From an uncultured Alphaproteobacteria bacterium (GTDB lineage: Bacteria > Pseudomonadota > Alphaproteobacteria > HIMB59 > GCA-002718135), in assembly GCA_902553005.1 (NCBI GenBank), contig CACDIK010000008.1:1-45981 (forward strand): a DNA stretch of 45,981 bases. Direction: 5' to 3'. The notes beneath the pieces are model-generated. The model was not told the DNA's origin and searched no databases. It saw nothing but the letters and a program-made list of their open reading frames with translations. Made by a program: the position numbers and the translations under genes. Within the stretch, counting starts at the first letter, position 1, and each line of letters opens with the position of its first letter. Shown one piece after another: positions 10,552-19,579 of this stretch.

Positions 10552-11139
10552 CAAAGCACCAATTAAGACTAAAATTAATCCTGATATTTTTTGAATAATA
10601 TGTTTTCTTTTCTGGAAAAAATCTCCCATTCCATAACTTGTTACTACAACTGAAACTAGAATATACCAAATCCCATCTATAACAGAAGCAGTGATGACAA
10701 GTATTGAGTGTGAAAAAAAGGAAGCATCTATTTTTACAAATTGTGAAAATACTGCTGAAAACCATATAAGGATTTTGGGATTTAAAATTGCTATAGAAAA
10801 ACCTTGTAAGAATGAATTAATATTCTTTTGATTATTTATATGTTCAATTTCTTGATTTTTTTTAAAAAGAAACTGGAAGCCTATAAATAATAAAAATAGA
10901 ATTCCAATAATTTGTATAAATTGAAAAAGTATTTCATTGGTTGTTAAAATAACTACAAGCCCAGTCACTGCAAAAACTGCGTACACACCCATACCAATCC
11001 CGTGACCAATAGAAGTCATGATGCCGGCATATCTATTAACTGTAATACTGTTTCTAATAATTAATGCTAAACTAGGTCCGGGAGACATTGCTCCAGCAAC
11101 ACATACGAAGGCAAATTGAAGCCAAAAGATAAAAGTCAT
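10531..11139 (-). CDS. LysE family translocator
   Basis: GAMSPGPSLALIIRNS, GIGMGVYAVFAVTGL, multi-TM LysE/RhtB pattern. Confidence 0.9.
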   Translation of the reverse strand: MTFIFWLQFAFVCVAGAMSPGPSLALIIRNSITVNRYAGIMTSIGHGIGMGVYAVFAVTGLVVILTTNEILFQFIQIIGILFLLFIGFQFLFKKNQEIEHINNQKNINSFLQGFSIAILNPKILIWFSAVFSQFVKIDASFFSHSILVITASVIDGIWYILVSVVVTSYGMGDFFQKRKHIIQKISGLILVLIGALLIIDFF

Positions 11140-11874
11140 TTAATTTTTTGTTAGAGATAAGTATTTTTTAACTGTTTTTTCTAAACCATATTCAAATGTA
11201 TCACAGATCAAAGCATGACCTATAGAAACTTCTTCGATATCATTAATATTTTCTAAGAAAAATTTTAAATTTACCAAATTTAAATCATGGCCTGCATTTA
11301 ATTTAATTTCAGGAAATTCTTTTTTTAAATATGTTGATACATCTATATAGGACTTTATGGCAGTATCTTTATTGTCTACAAAATTATGAGCATAATCGTA
11401 TGTATAAAGTTCAACTCTATCAGTTTGTATAACTTCTAAATTTTCCAGTGTTTTAATTGATGGATTTATAAAAATTGAAACACGAATTTTATTTTTTTTA
11501 AATTCACTAACAATATCTCGAAGAAATTCTTTATTTTCATGACAATCCCAACCAAATGAAGAGGTCAATGCACCAGGTGGATCTGGCACTAATGTGACTT
11601 GATCTGGTTTAACCTCAATAACTTTTTTAACAAAAAAATCTGATGGATATCCTTCTATATTGAACTCTTTATTTTCAAATTTTGCCAATAAATTTTTTAA
11701 TGGCTCAAGGTCAGAAAATTTCGCATGTCTTTCATCTGGGCGAGGGTGTACTGTAATTCCATCAGCACCAAAGTTTAAACATTTGTTACTAATATCAATC
11801 AAGTTTGGTAAGTCAGCACCTCTTGCATTTCTCACTAAAGCAAATTTATTCACATTTACACTTAAAGCTGTCAT
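11140..11874 (-). CDS. pdxJ: Pyridoxine 5'-phosphate synthase
   Basis: LSVNVNKFALVRNARG, GITVHPRPDERHA, VTLVPDPPGALTS, LNAGHDLNLVNL, EVSIGHALI. Confidence 0.95.
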   Translation of the reverse strand: MTALSVNVNKFALVRNARGADLPNLIDISNKCLNFGADGITVHPRPDERHAKFSDLEPLKNLLAKFENKEFNIEGYPSDFFVKKVIEVKPDQVTLVPDPPGALTSSFGWDCHENKEFLRDIVSEFKKNKIRVSIFINPSIKTLENLEVIQTDRVELYTYDYAHNFVDNKDTAIKSYIDVSTYLKKEFPEIKLNAGHDLNLVNLKFFLENINDIEEVSIGHALICDTFEYGLEKTVKKYLSLTKN

Positions 11875-11948
11875 AATTTATTAATTTTTTTATTTTAACT
11901 TTACTTATTATTTTTATTTATCAATAACATCAAATTGAAAGGAGTAAT

Positions 11949-12269
11949 ATGAATAAATTTTATTTAATTGGAAAACTAAGTCCAGAATACGTTAAAGGAT
12001 ATATGAGTAATCCAGATCAAGATAGAGCTGCGATTGTTGGAAGTGCTGCTGAAAAAGCAGGAGGTAAATTACATAGTTTAGAATTTGTAAGAGGTGACTT
12101 TGACATGATTGCTACAGCAGAAGGCGATTATGAATCAATGCTTGCTATGAAGGTTACAGCTTTACAATCAGGAATGTTAAATGAATTAATCATTTTAGAT
12201 ACAAAATTTGATATGGTTAGTACTGTAAAAAAAGCAGCGGAAGCTTCTGGAACTTATAAAAAAACCTAA
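11949..12269 (+). CDS. GYD-domain-like small protein
   Basis: MNKFYLIGKLSPEYVKGY...GGKLHSLEFVRGDFDMIATAEG; size and pattern resemble GYD domain proteins. AGGAG ribosome-binding site just upstream. Confidence 0.65.
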   Translation: MNKFYLIGKLSPEYVKGYMSNPDQDRAAIVGSAAEKAGGKLHSLEFVRGDFDMIATAEGDYESMLAMKVTALQSGMLNELIILDTKFDMVSTVKKAAEASGTYKKT

Positions 12270-12277
12270 GAATTAAT

Positions 12278-12934
12278 TTAAATTTTTTTTCCATATGTTT
12301 TAAGCATCCATTCATTAACTTTTGGATGCTTATATACTTCTTCTCTCAATTTATTTAATTTTTTGTATGGCTCTAATATATTAGTTGGTACACCATCTAA
12401 AAGTCCTGAACTTAACCATCCGAGTAATCTCCAAATTGCTAAATCAGCAATAGAAATTTTGTTACCAACAAAAAAATAAGACTCATTATTTTTCTTAAGT
12501 AAGTTTTCAAGAAACTGAAACCATTTTGGTAAATGTTTTGTCGCTAATATTTTTCTAGCTAATGCTAATCGTTTCTTCTCTTTATCTCTACCGGAGAGAG
12601 TTACAAGATAGTTAATGTCTTGAGCTGCTTCAATTATTTGATCAATTTGAGCTGCTTCAAGATCATCATTTTTTGGATATAAACCTGATAACTTTCCACA
12701 AAATCTAGCAATTGCTCCAGTTTGTGCAATTATTTTTCCATCAACATCTAATACTGGTAATTGCTTAAAAGGAGCTATTTGATTATTAGGTAATAATCCA
12801 GTTTCTTTCAAGTTATCTATTTCTTTTCCTTCTACTCTATAATCTTTGAATGGAACATCCCCAATAAATAGAGCTAATCTAGTCACTTCTGCTCTCCAGA
12901 AAGGTATTTTAAAATAGTATAACTTAATTTCCAT
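12278..12934 (-). CDS. Glutathione S-transferase family protein
   Basis: MEIKLYYFKIPFWRAEVTRLALFIG, QLPVLDVDGKIIAQTGAIARF, NKISIADLAIWR. Confidence 0.9.
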   Translation of the reverse strand: MEIKLYYFKIPFWRAEVTRLALFIGDVPFKDYRVEGKEIDNLKETGLLPNNQIAPFKQLPVLDVDGKIIAQTGAIARFCGKLSGLYPKNDDLEAAQIDQIIEAAQDINYLVTLSGRDKEKKRLALARKILATKHLPKWFQFLENLLKKNNESYFFVGNKISIADLAIWRLLGWLSSGLLDGVPTNILEPYKKLNKLREEVYKHPKVNEWMLKTYGKKI

Positions 12935-12969
12935 ATTGATTTTTTTATTATGTTCTATGATACATAGTT

Positions 12970-13368
12970 ATGATCAAAAAAATAGATGTTTTCATTATCA
13001 TCATTAATATTATTTTTTTTGCATATTATGCAATCCAACTTCTCGTATTTACTGATGAATTTGCAATAAATAACTTAGGTTTTTTTAATCACGCCGTTGC
13101 CGGCTTATCTGAAATAATTGGTATTATCTTTACCACATTTATCATAGCTTTATTAATTATAGTATTTAGAGGTCTTGAAAAACAACTTCCACTTATTTCT
13201 ATAATTACCCTCTTTCAAATTTTAGCAGCACTAAACTTTTGGAGATATGTATTTACTGATAGTCCTGGGGAAACAAATCTTACTATCATAACTATAAATG
13301 CCTTATTTTTTTCAATTATGTCTTGTTTAAACTTAATCTTGATCTCAAAAAATATTAATGAAATATAA
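12970..13368 (+). CDS. Small multi-TM membrane protein of unknown function
   Basis: 132-aa ORF with about four hydrophobic segments, packed 9 bp before the next gene. Confidence 0.6.
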   Translation: MIKKIDVFIIIINIIFFAYYAIQLLVFTDEFAINNLGFFNHAVAGLSEIIGIIFTTFIIALLIIVFRGLEKQLPLISIITLFQILAALNFWRYVFTDSPGETNLTIITINALFFSIMSCLNLILISKNINEI

Positions 13369-13377
13369 ATTAATTTT

Positions 13378-14547
13378 ATGGATATTAAAAATATTGATGA
13401 TTTTTTAATAGGAGCTGTTGAAGATCTTCAAGTGCCTTCAATAGCTGCAATTATAGTTGATCAAGAAAAAATTTTATATGAAGGTTATTACGGTTTTAAA
13501 AATATTAATACGCTAGAAAAAATAAATCATAATACATTATTTAGAATTGCTTCAATGACTAAACCTATAACATCACTTTGTATTTTCCAATTAATAGAGA
13601 GGGGATTCATAAATCTAGAGACAAATATTGAAGATATTTCTGAAAAATATACAAATACACAAATTATAAATTCGCTTGAAGCAAATAATCCAATTTATAC
13701 ATATCCAACAAATAAAATAAAAATCAAACATCTATTAAATCATACTGCTGGTTATGGTTATGAGATTTGGGATAAAAAAATAAATGAATTAGTAAATTTA
13801 AAACTATTAAATTCTTTATTTGATGATGACTCAGGTTTCTTGAATGCTCCAATTTTATTCAATCCTGGTTCAGCTTGGAAATACGGTATTAATATTGATG
13901 TACTTGGTGATTTAGTTGAAAAGATTACTAACCAAAAACTGGGAACTTTCATGAATGAAAATATTTTTAAACAAATAAACATGACAAAAACAAGTTTTGA
14001 TCTAACTAAAGAAGACTTTAAAAATATAGCAATTAAACACTCTAAAAATAAAAATAATGAATATTTTATTGATGATTATGAATTAGAATTTCATAATTCA
14101 AAAAAATCTAATCAGTTTCACGCAGGTGGAGGAGGTCTTATTTCCACACCAAGAGACTATTCAAAATTTATGCAAATATTTTTGAATCAAGGTAAATTAA
14201 ACAATCAAACTTTTTTATGCGAAGAAAATTTTAAAAATATGACTACTAATCAAATAGGAAGTTTACATACAAATAAATTAAATAGTGTCATGCCTGAAAT
14301 CTCAAATATTGCTGATTTCAATCCTGAAATACAAAAAAAATTTTCATATGGATTTATGATTAATACTGAAAAGACAAATGAAGGTAGACCAAAGAATAGT
14401 CTTTTTTGGACAGGACTTCTTAATACTTTCTTTTGGATTGACTTAGAAAATAAAATTGCCGCCTCTATTTTTATGCAAACAAATCCATATTTTAGTAAAG
14501 AATGTGTAGAAATTTTTAAAAATTTTGAGAGAAAGATATACAGTTAA
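13378..14547 (+). CDS. Serine hydrolase, beta-lactamase (class C)/esterase family
   Basis: RIASMTKPITSLCIFQ (SxxK), LLNHTAGYGYE, KYGINIDVLGDLVEK, HAGGGGLISTPRDYSKFMQ. Confidence 0.93.
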   Translation: MDIKNIDDFLIGAVEDLQVPSIAAIIVDQEKILYEGYYGFKNINTLEKINHNTLFRIASMTKPITSLCIFQLIERGFINLETNIEDISEKYTNTQIINSLEANNPIYTYPTNKIKIKHLLNHTAGYGYEIWDKKINELVNLKLLNSLFDDDSGFLNAPILFNPGSAWKYGINIDVLGDLVEKITNQKLGTFMNENIFKQINMTKTSFDLTKEDFKNIAIKHSKNKNNEYFIDDYELEFHNSKKSNQFHAGGGGLISTPRDYSKFMQIFLNQGKLNNQTFLCEENFKNMTTNQIGSLHTNKLNSVMPEISNIADFNPEIQKKFSYGFMINTEKTNEGRPKNSLFWTGLLNTFFWIDLENKIAASIFMQTNPYFSKECVEIFKNFERKIYS

Positions 14548-14570
14548 ATTAAAACTATTTTTAATTTAAC
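14543..14570. terminator. Bidirectional hairpin between convergent genes
   Basis: GTTAAATTAAAA-CTAT-TTTTAATTTAAC: perfect 12-bp AT stem, 4-nt loop, embedding the stop codons of both converging ORFs. Confidence 0.65.
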
Positions 14571-14955
14571 ATTTATCATGTTTCATTTCATTTTGTCTTA
14601 TAGGCATCGAGTCAATTAAATTAAATAATCTTGGTAAAATTGAGTCATCAACACTGTAATCTTTTACATTGCCATCATAACCAATTAACCAGATTCCATT
14701 TTTATTCTTGATAAATTTTGGTATTATATAATCTTTATTTTTAAATTTCTCAAAAAATACTATTTGCAAATTTCTATCCTCAATTTCACATTTGTTATTC
14801 GAAATAAATTTTGTTGTTTTAATAAAAATCTGATCCCCATCATTTTGATAAGATATAAGAAGCAATCTTTTTTTCCAATTGAGTTCTGATATTTGTTTAG
14901 CCATTATTTCAAAATTTATAAATAAAATTAATATTATAAATATATATTTCATCAA
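14566..14955 (-). CDS. DUF4174-like small secreted protein
   Basis: N-terminal signal peptide (MMKYIFIILILFINFEIMAK); NWKKRLLLISY... IKNKNGIWLIGYDGNVK pattern resembles DUF4174. Confidence 0.55.
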   Translation of the reverse strand: MMKYIFIILILFINFEIMAKQISELNWKKRLLLISYQNDGDQIFIKTTKFISNNKCEIEDRNLQIVFFEKFKNKDYIIPKFIKNKNGIWLIGYDGNVKDYSVDDSILPRLFNLIDSMPIRQNEMKHDKC

Positions 14956-14958
14956 GAG

Positions 14959-15033
14959 TGGTGCTGATACCGAGAATCGAACTTGGGTCTGACCGTTACC
15001 AACGGCCTGTAATAACCATTATACTATATCAGC
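14959..15033 (-). tRNA. tRNA-Thr(GGT)
   Basis: Manual cloverleaf: acceptor GCTGATA/TATCAGC, anticodon stem GGCCG/CGGTC with loop TTGGTAA (anticodon GGT), T-loop TTCGATT, encoded CCA. 75 nt. Confidence 0.9.
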
Positions 15034-15079
15034 TCAATTTATGTAATATCACAAAATTTTTTAATGAAAAGAAGTGTAA

Positions 15080-15101
15080 TTAGCGGATACAAATCCGCTA
15101 A
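15080..15101 (-). terminator. Hairpin terminator downstream of the 15108-16050 gene pair
   Basis: TTAGCGGAT-loop-ATCCGCTAA perfect 9-bp stem, 7 nt beyond the stop codon of ORF 15108-15425 on the minus strand. Confidence 0.6.
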
Positions 15102-15107
15102 CTTTAT

Positions 15108-15425
15108 TTAACAAATAGTTTCTGTTTTTGCTCCAGCTATTATAGATGGCCCATCAATTACACCATGTTCTTTAGTAGTAAAGTTATCAAAGTTTTCATG
15201 AGTGGATAAAAATTCAAATATTGGACCATTTTTATATTTTTCCAGACTATCTTCATCTTTAAAAATATAAACTCCTCCATAAACATTATCATTTTCATCA
15301 CCGATGAAGTATTTAGATATTAAACCTTCTACACTACGGAAATCCATCGCATCGATGTGGGCTTGAGCTTTAAAAGCATCCACCTCAAGTTCTTTCAAAT
15401 TAAAGTTTATTATTAAAATTTTCAT
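15108..15425 (-). CDS. Small YdhR/monooxygenase-like (dimeric alpha-beta barrel) protein
   Basis: MKILIINFNL...MDFRSVEGLISKYFIGDENDNVYGGVYIFKDEDSLEKY resembles the YdhR-type ferredoxin-like fold. Confidence 0.5.
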   Translation of the reverse strand: MKILIINFNLKELEVDAFKAQAHIDAMDFRSVEGLISKYFIGDENDNVYGGVYIFKDEDSLEKYKNGPIFEFLSTHENFDNFTTKEHGVIDGPSIIAGAKTETIC

Positions 15426-15438
15426 TAATTACCTCTTT

Positions 15439-16050
15439 CTAATCCCAGTTAGATTCTAGAACTCTAGACAAATTAAAGCCATGCCATGTAATACCATCAA
15501 AAAAATTTTTATGATTTGCCCACACACCATCTTGATCAAGTTTATCTTGAGCCTTACCATAATCTTTCATGCTTTGAAAACGTATACCAAATCCCCAATT
15601 GCTCTGTGACCCTCTAAGTGTACCAACAGTGCCTCCATTAGCTCCTGCATCCATCCAATATTTAAAAAATGTTTCTGAATCTTTTAGTATTAAATCTTCA
15701 TCTTCATGACTAAAATTCCAGAATGCAAAACAATTTTTGACACCAGGATCTGGTTCCATATTATGTAATCTGGGAGTATAAAAATTCATTTTTTCCCATG
15801 ATGTAATTTCAAAATACGGTTCCATTTCTTTTTGGAAGTCTTCATCATAACTAATTTTGTCATCAATTTCTCCAAAATGTTCATTATTATTAAAACCTGC
15901 AAAAAAAGTATAAAGACCAGTATCTCTACCAATATGATTTTGTAATGCGGTTCCTATTGATCCGTATTTTTCAAAATACTTTGTTGCCGTCTTATATGCA
16001 TCAACAGCCTTAGATGCTGTAATTTTATAATCCCAATTTGCTACAATCAT
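15439..16050 (-). CDS. Hypothetical protein, possibly two repeated domains
   Basis: 203-aa ORF with a GGAGG-like RBS, in tandem with 15108-15425; no family recognised. Confidence 0.6.
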   Translation of the reverse strand: MIVANWDYKITASKAVDAYKTATKYFEKYGSIGTALQNHIGRDTGLYTFFAGFNNNEHFGEIDDKISYDEDFQKEMEPYFEITSWEKMNFYTPRLHNMEPDPGVKNCFAFWNFSHEDEDLILKDSETFFKYWMDAGANGGTVGTLRGSQSNWGFGIRFQSMKDYGKAQDKLDQDGVWANHKNFFDGITWHGFNLSRVLESNWD

Positions 16051-16137
16051 ATTACCTCCTTTAAAGATTACAATTTTAAGGTATTATGAAAATATTAATG
16101 AAATATTAAAAATATTTAATTTTAACAATAACTTACT

Positions 16138-16989
16138 ATGACTGTGGATAAAATTATACTTGGTTACTGGAGCACTAAAGGCTTAGGATCTACTTCTAGA
16201 CAAATGATTATTTACGCTGGTGTTCCACTTATTTCAAAAATTTATAGACTGATACCAAAATTAGAAAATAATTCCCTAACTTATGATGGAAGTGAATGGC
16301 ACGAAAAAGATAAAATTATTTTAAAGAAAAAAAATAGTTTAATCAATTTGCCTTATTTACAATTTCGTGAAGGGGGAAAAGAAATAATAATTGCTCAATC
16401 TATTACTTGCCTATCTTTTCTTGGTAAAAAATTTAATATGTTTGGAGAAAATTCTAAAGAAGAATTAGAATGTAATCAATTACTTCAAGAAACAGTTGAT
16501 TTAAGGAATATAGTTACAAGATTTGCTTATACGCATTTTGAAAATGAAAATGATGAGTTAATTGAAGCATCAACTGTTTTTAATCAAGCATTTGAACATT
16601 CAAATGTAGGGAAGTTACAAAAATTTGAACATTGGCTTAATTTAAAAAGTAACGAAGAAACTAAACTATTTTTAATAGGTAATAATATTTCTTCACCTGA
16701 TTTTAATTTGTTTGACACACTAGAACTTTATTATGAATTTTTGAAACATTATAAATTTGTAAAAAATATAAACTCTGATAATTTTTTTGAACAATTAGGA
16801 TTTCCTTTAGTTTCTAAATTTTTTTTAAATTTTAAAACACTTCCTAAGATGCAAAAATATTTTGATTCAATATTATATCAGTTTCCTTTCACAAATAAAT
16901 CCGCTAAGTTTGGATCTGGTAAAAATGGAATAACGTGGGATCATAAAAAAGAAATAGATTCAACACCTGATGAGATTGTTATTGATTGA
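16138..16989 (+). CDS. Glutathione S-transferase-like protein
   Basis: LGYWSTKGLGSTSRQMIIYAGVPL (GST-N), INLPYLQFREGGKEIIIAQSITCLSFLG, C-terminal helical region. Confidence 0.8.
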   Translation: MTVDKIILGYWSTKGLGSTSRQMIIYAGVPLISKIYRLIPKLENNSLTYDGSEWHEKDKIILKKKNSLINLPYLQFREGGKEIIIAQSITCLSFLGKKFNMFGENSKEELECNQLLQETVDLRNIVTRFAYTHFENENDELIEASTVFNQAFEHSNVGKLQKFEHWLNLKSNEETKLFLIGNNISSPDFNLFDTLELYYEFLKHYKFVKNINSDNFFEQLGFPLVSKFFLNFKTLPKMQKYFDSILYQFPFTNKSAKFGSGKNGITWDHKKEIDSTPDEIVID

Positions 16990-17016
16990 TAAAATTAAGT
17001 TGATAAAACTATATTT

Positions 17017-17622
17017 ATGGAAGAAATAAATTTTTGGTTTTCAATTGGGAGTACATATACTTATTTAACTGTTAATAGATTGCATGAAGTAGCAAAAAGA
17101 GAAAATATTAAATTTAATTGGCATCCCTTTAGTGTAAGAAAGATTATGATGGATATGGATAACATTCCATTTACACCTCCAGCCAAAAAAATAAAATCAG
17201 ATTACATGTGGAGAGATATTGAAAGACGCGCAAAATTTTATGGCTTTCAAGCTAAGGTTCCTGCACCATATCCTTTAAAAGAGTTCGATTTGGCAAATCA
17301 AATTGCAATTCTTGGAATGAATGAAGGATGGGGAGTAGATTATGTTTATAAAACATACCAAAGATGGTTCCAGAAAGGGAAAGAGCCAGCTACACAACCA
17401 AATTTAAATGAAATCTTTCAAGAATTAAACTTGGATCCTGATACTACAATAAAGAAAGCTAATGCACAGGAAATAAAAGATAAATATCTAAGCAATACTG
17501 AATATGCCTATAAAAAAGGAGTTTTTGGAAGTCCTACATTTGTATATGATGGCAAAGAAGTATTTTGGGGAGATGACAGACTTGAAGATTGCATTAAATG
17601 GATTAGGTTAAATGGTAAGTAA
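17017..17622 (+). CDS. 2-hydroxychromene-2-carboxylate isomerase / DsbA-family oxidoreductase
   Basis: EEINFWFSIGSTYTYLTVNRL, WHPFSVRKIM, GVFGSPTFVYDGKEVFWGDDRLE. Confidence 0.9.
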   Translation: MEEINFWFSIGSTYTYLTVNRLHEVAKRENIKFNWHPFSVRKIMMDMDNIPFTPPAKKIKSDYMWRDIERRAKFYGFQAKVPAPYPLKEFDLANQIAILGMNEGWGVDYVYKTYQRWFQKGKEPATQPNLNEIFQELNLDPDTTIKKANAQEIKDKYLSNTEYAYKKGVFGSPTFVYDGKEVFWGDDRLEDCIKWIRLNGK

Positions 17623-17628
17623 TTTAAT

Positions 17629-17745
17629 ATGAAGTTCCTAAATTTTATTTTTCCAAAAGGTCAATGGTCGTTAACTAGAGTGGCAATACTATTTATAATA
17701 TTTATGATCCTTGATTTTATTGTTGTTTATTACAAAATTATATAA
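17629..17745 (+). CDS. Small single-TM protein (38 aa)
   Basis: Below the ORF-track cutoff: MKFLNFIFPKGQWSLTRVAILFIIFMILDFIVVYYKII*, fills the gap between 17622 and 17758. Confidence 0.5.
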   Translation: MKFLNFIFPKGQWSLTRVAILFIIFMILDFIVVYYKII

Positions 17746-17757
17746 GACTTAAAAATA

Positions 17758-19572
17758 GTGGCTAGTGATTTATTATTTTCTCTAAGAGATGTAGAAATCA
17801 AATTTGGCAAAAAAGTTATTTTCCAAGATCTAAATTTAAATTTACACAAGGGTGATATGATTGCGCTTGTTGGTAAAAATGGTGTTGGCAAAACAACACT
17901 TATGAAAACTATAAATGGTGATCAAGATTTAGATGCTGGCGAGTTATGGAATTATCCAAATCTAAAAGTTGGATATTTTAATCAGAAATTTGAAAAACTA
18001 GATAATAAAACCATTGAAGAGAATTTTTCAGATTTACTTAACGAACAAAATAAACATTTTGTTGATATATTTTGCAATAAACTAAATTTAGATAAATTTG
18101 CTAATGTTGAAGATCTTTCAGGTGGGCAAAAAAGAAAAGTTTATTTAATTAGATCTTTATTAAAAGACTCCGATGTTTTGTTATTAGATGAGCCAACCAA
18201 TCATCTAGATTTGCAATGCATCGAATGGCTAGAAAGTTATTTACGCAACTTAAATAAGACAATTATATGTGTGAGTCATGATAGAGCTTTTTTAAGTAAT
18301 TTTACCAATAAAGTATTTTGGATAGATAGGGGAAAATTACGAGTAAGTCCTAGGGGATTTAAAGATTTTGATAAATGGTCAGAGGAGTTACTAGATCAAG
18401 AATATAGAGAATTAAGAAATAGAAAGCAATTTGTTAATATTGAACTTGAGTGGGCAAATAAAGGAGTAAAGGCGAGAGTTAAGCGAAATGAAAAAAGATT
18501 AAAAAGAGCGAAAGAATTAAAAGCGCAATTAGAAAAAGATGAAGCTTCTTATAGAAGTGCAATTAAATCTTTAAGACCGCAAGTTTCTAAAAAATCTACT
18601 GATCAATCTAAATTTATTGCTGAACTTCAAGAAGTTTTTGTTAAATATCCAAATCAAAATGAATTTGTTTTTAAAAATTTATCTATTAAAATTTCAAAAA
18701 ATGATCGTATTGGTCTTTTAGGTAATAATGGGAGTGGTAAATCAACTTTTCTTCGTACCATTCTTAATGAAATAAAAGTTACTAAAGGTAAAATAAAGCT
18801 CAAAAAAAATTTAGAATTTTCTTATTTTGATCAGATGCGTAATGATCTTAATGGCAGAAAATCTATTAAAGATATCTTAGTACCTTCTGGAGGAGATTAT
18901 TTAAAAGTTCAGGGAAGAGATAGGCATGTCTGTAGTTATGTTAAAGATTTTCAGTTTGATCCTAAAAATGTCAATCATACTATACAAACATTATCAGGAG
19001 GAGAACAAAATAGATTACTTTTAGCAAAAGTATTAGCTAATCCGAAGACTGGACTTATATTAGATGAGCCAACAAATGATCTAGATTTAGAAACACTAGA
19101 TCTATTAACTGAAATGTTATCAAATTATAATGGAACGTTATTAATAGTATCGCATGATCGAGATTTTTTAGATCAAACTGTAAATAAAATTCTACATTTC
19201 AAAGAAGATGGAAATGTATCATTATTTTTTGGAGGGTATAGTGATTTTTTAAAATCTGAAAATCAACAAATTGTAAAAAATAAAGAAACAAAAAAATCAC
19301 ATCCAGAAAATAACACAGCAAAAAATTCTAAACCTAAACTATCATATAAGTTTCAATATGAATTAGAGCAATTGCCAAAGCAAATAAAAAATATTCAACA
19401 AGAATTAGAAGATATTAAAAATGAATTGAAGGATACAAACTTATATTTGGAAAACTATGAACGCTATCAAGAAATAACTTCTAAAATGGAAGTTCTTAAT
19501 AGTGATCTTAATACAAAAGAAAATCGATGGTATGAATTAATTAAAATGGAAGAAGGTTTAGTTAGTAATTGA
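17758..19572 (+). CDS. uup: ABC-F family ATPase (Uup-like)
   Basis: Two ABC domains (GKNGVGKTTLM, LSGGQKRKVYL, LLLDEPTNHLD; GNNGSGKSTFLR, LSGGEQNRLLL, LILDEPTNDLD), C-terminal coiled coil; GTG start. Confidence 0.9.
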   Translation: MASDLLFSLRDVEIKFGKKVIFQDLNLNLHKGDMIALVGKNGVGKTTLMKTINGDQDLDAGELWNYPNLKVGYFNQKFEKLDNKTIEENFSDLLNEQNKHFVDIFCNKLNLDKFANVEDLSGGQKRKVYLIRSLLKDSDVLLLDEPTNHLDLQCIEWLESYLRNLNKTIICVSHDRAFLSNFTNKVFWIDRGKLRVSPRGFKDFDKWSEELLDQEYRELRNRKQFVNIELEWANKGVKARVKRNEKRLKRAKELKAQLEKDEASYRSAIKSLRPQVSKKSTDQSKFIAELQEVFVKYPNQNEFVFKNLSIKISKNDRIGLLGNNGSGKSTFLRTILNEIKVTKGKIKLKKNLEFSYFDQMRNDLNGRKSIKDILVPSGGDYLKVQGRDRHVCSYVKDFQFDPKNVNHTIQTLSGGEQNRLLLAKVLANPKTGLILDEPTNDLDLETLDLLTEMLSNYNGTLLIVSHDRDFLDQTVNKILHFKEDGNVSLFFGGYSDFLKSENQQIVKNKETKKSHPENNTAKNSKPKLSYKFQYELEQLPKQIKNIQQELEDIKNELKDTNLYLENYERYQEITSKMEVLNSDLNTKENRWYELIKMEEGLVSN

Positions 19573-19579
19573 GTGATTA

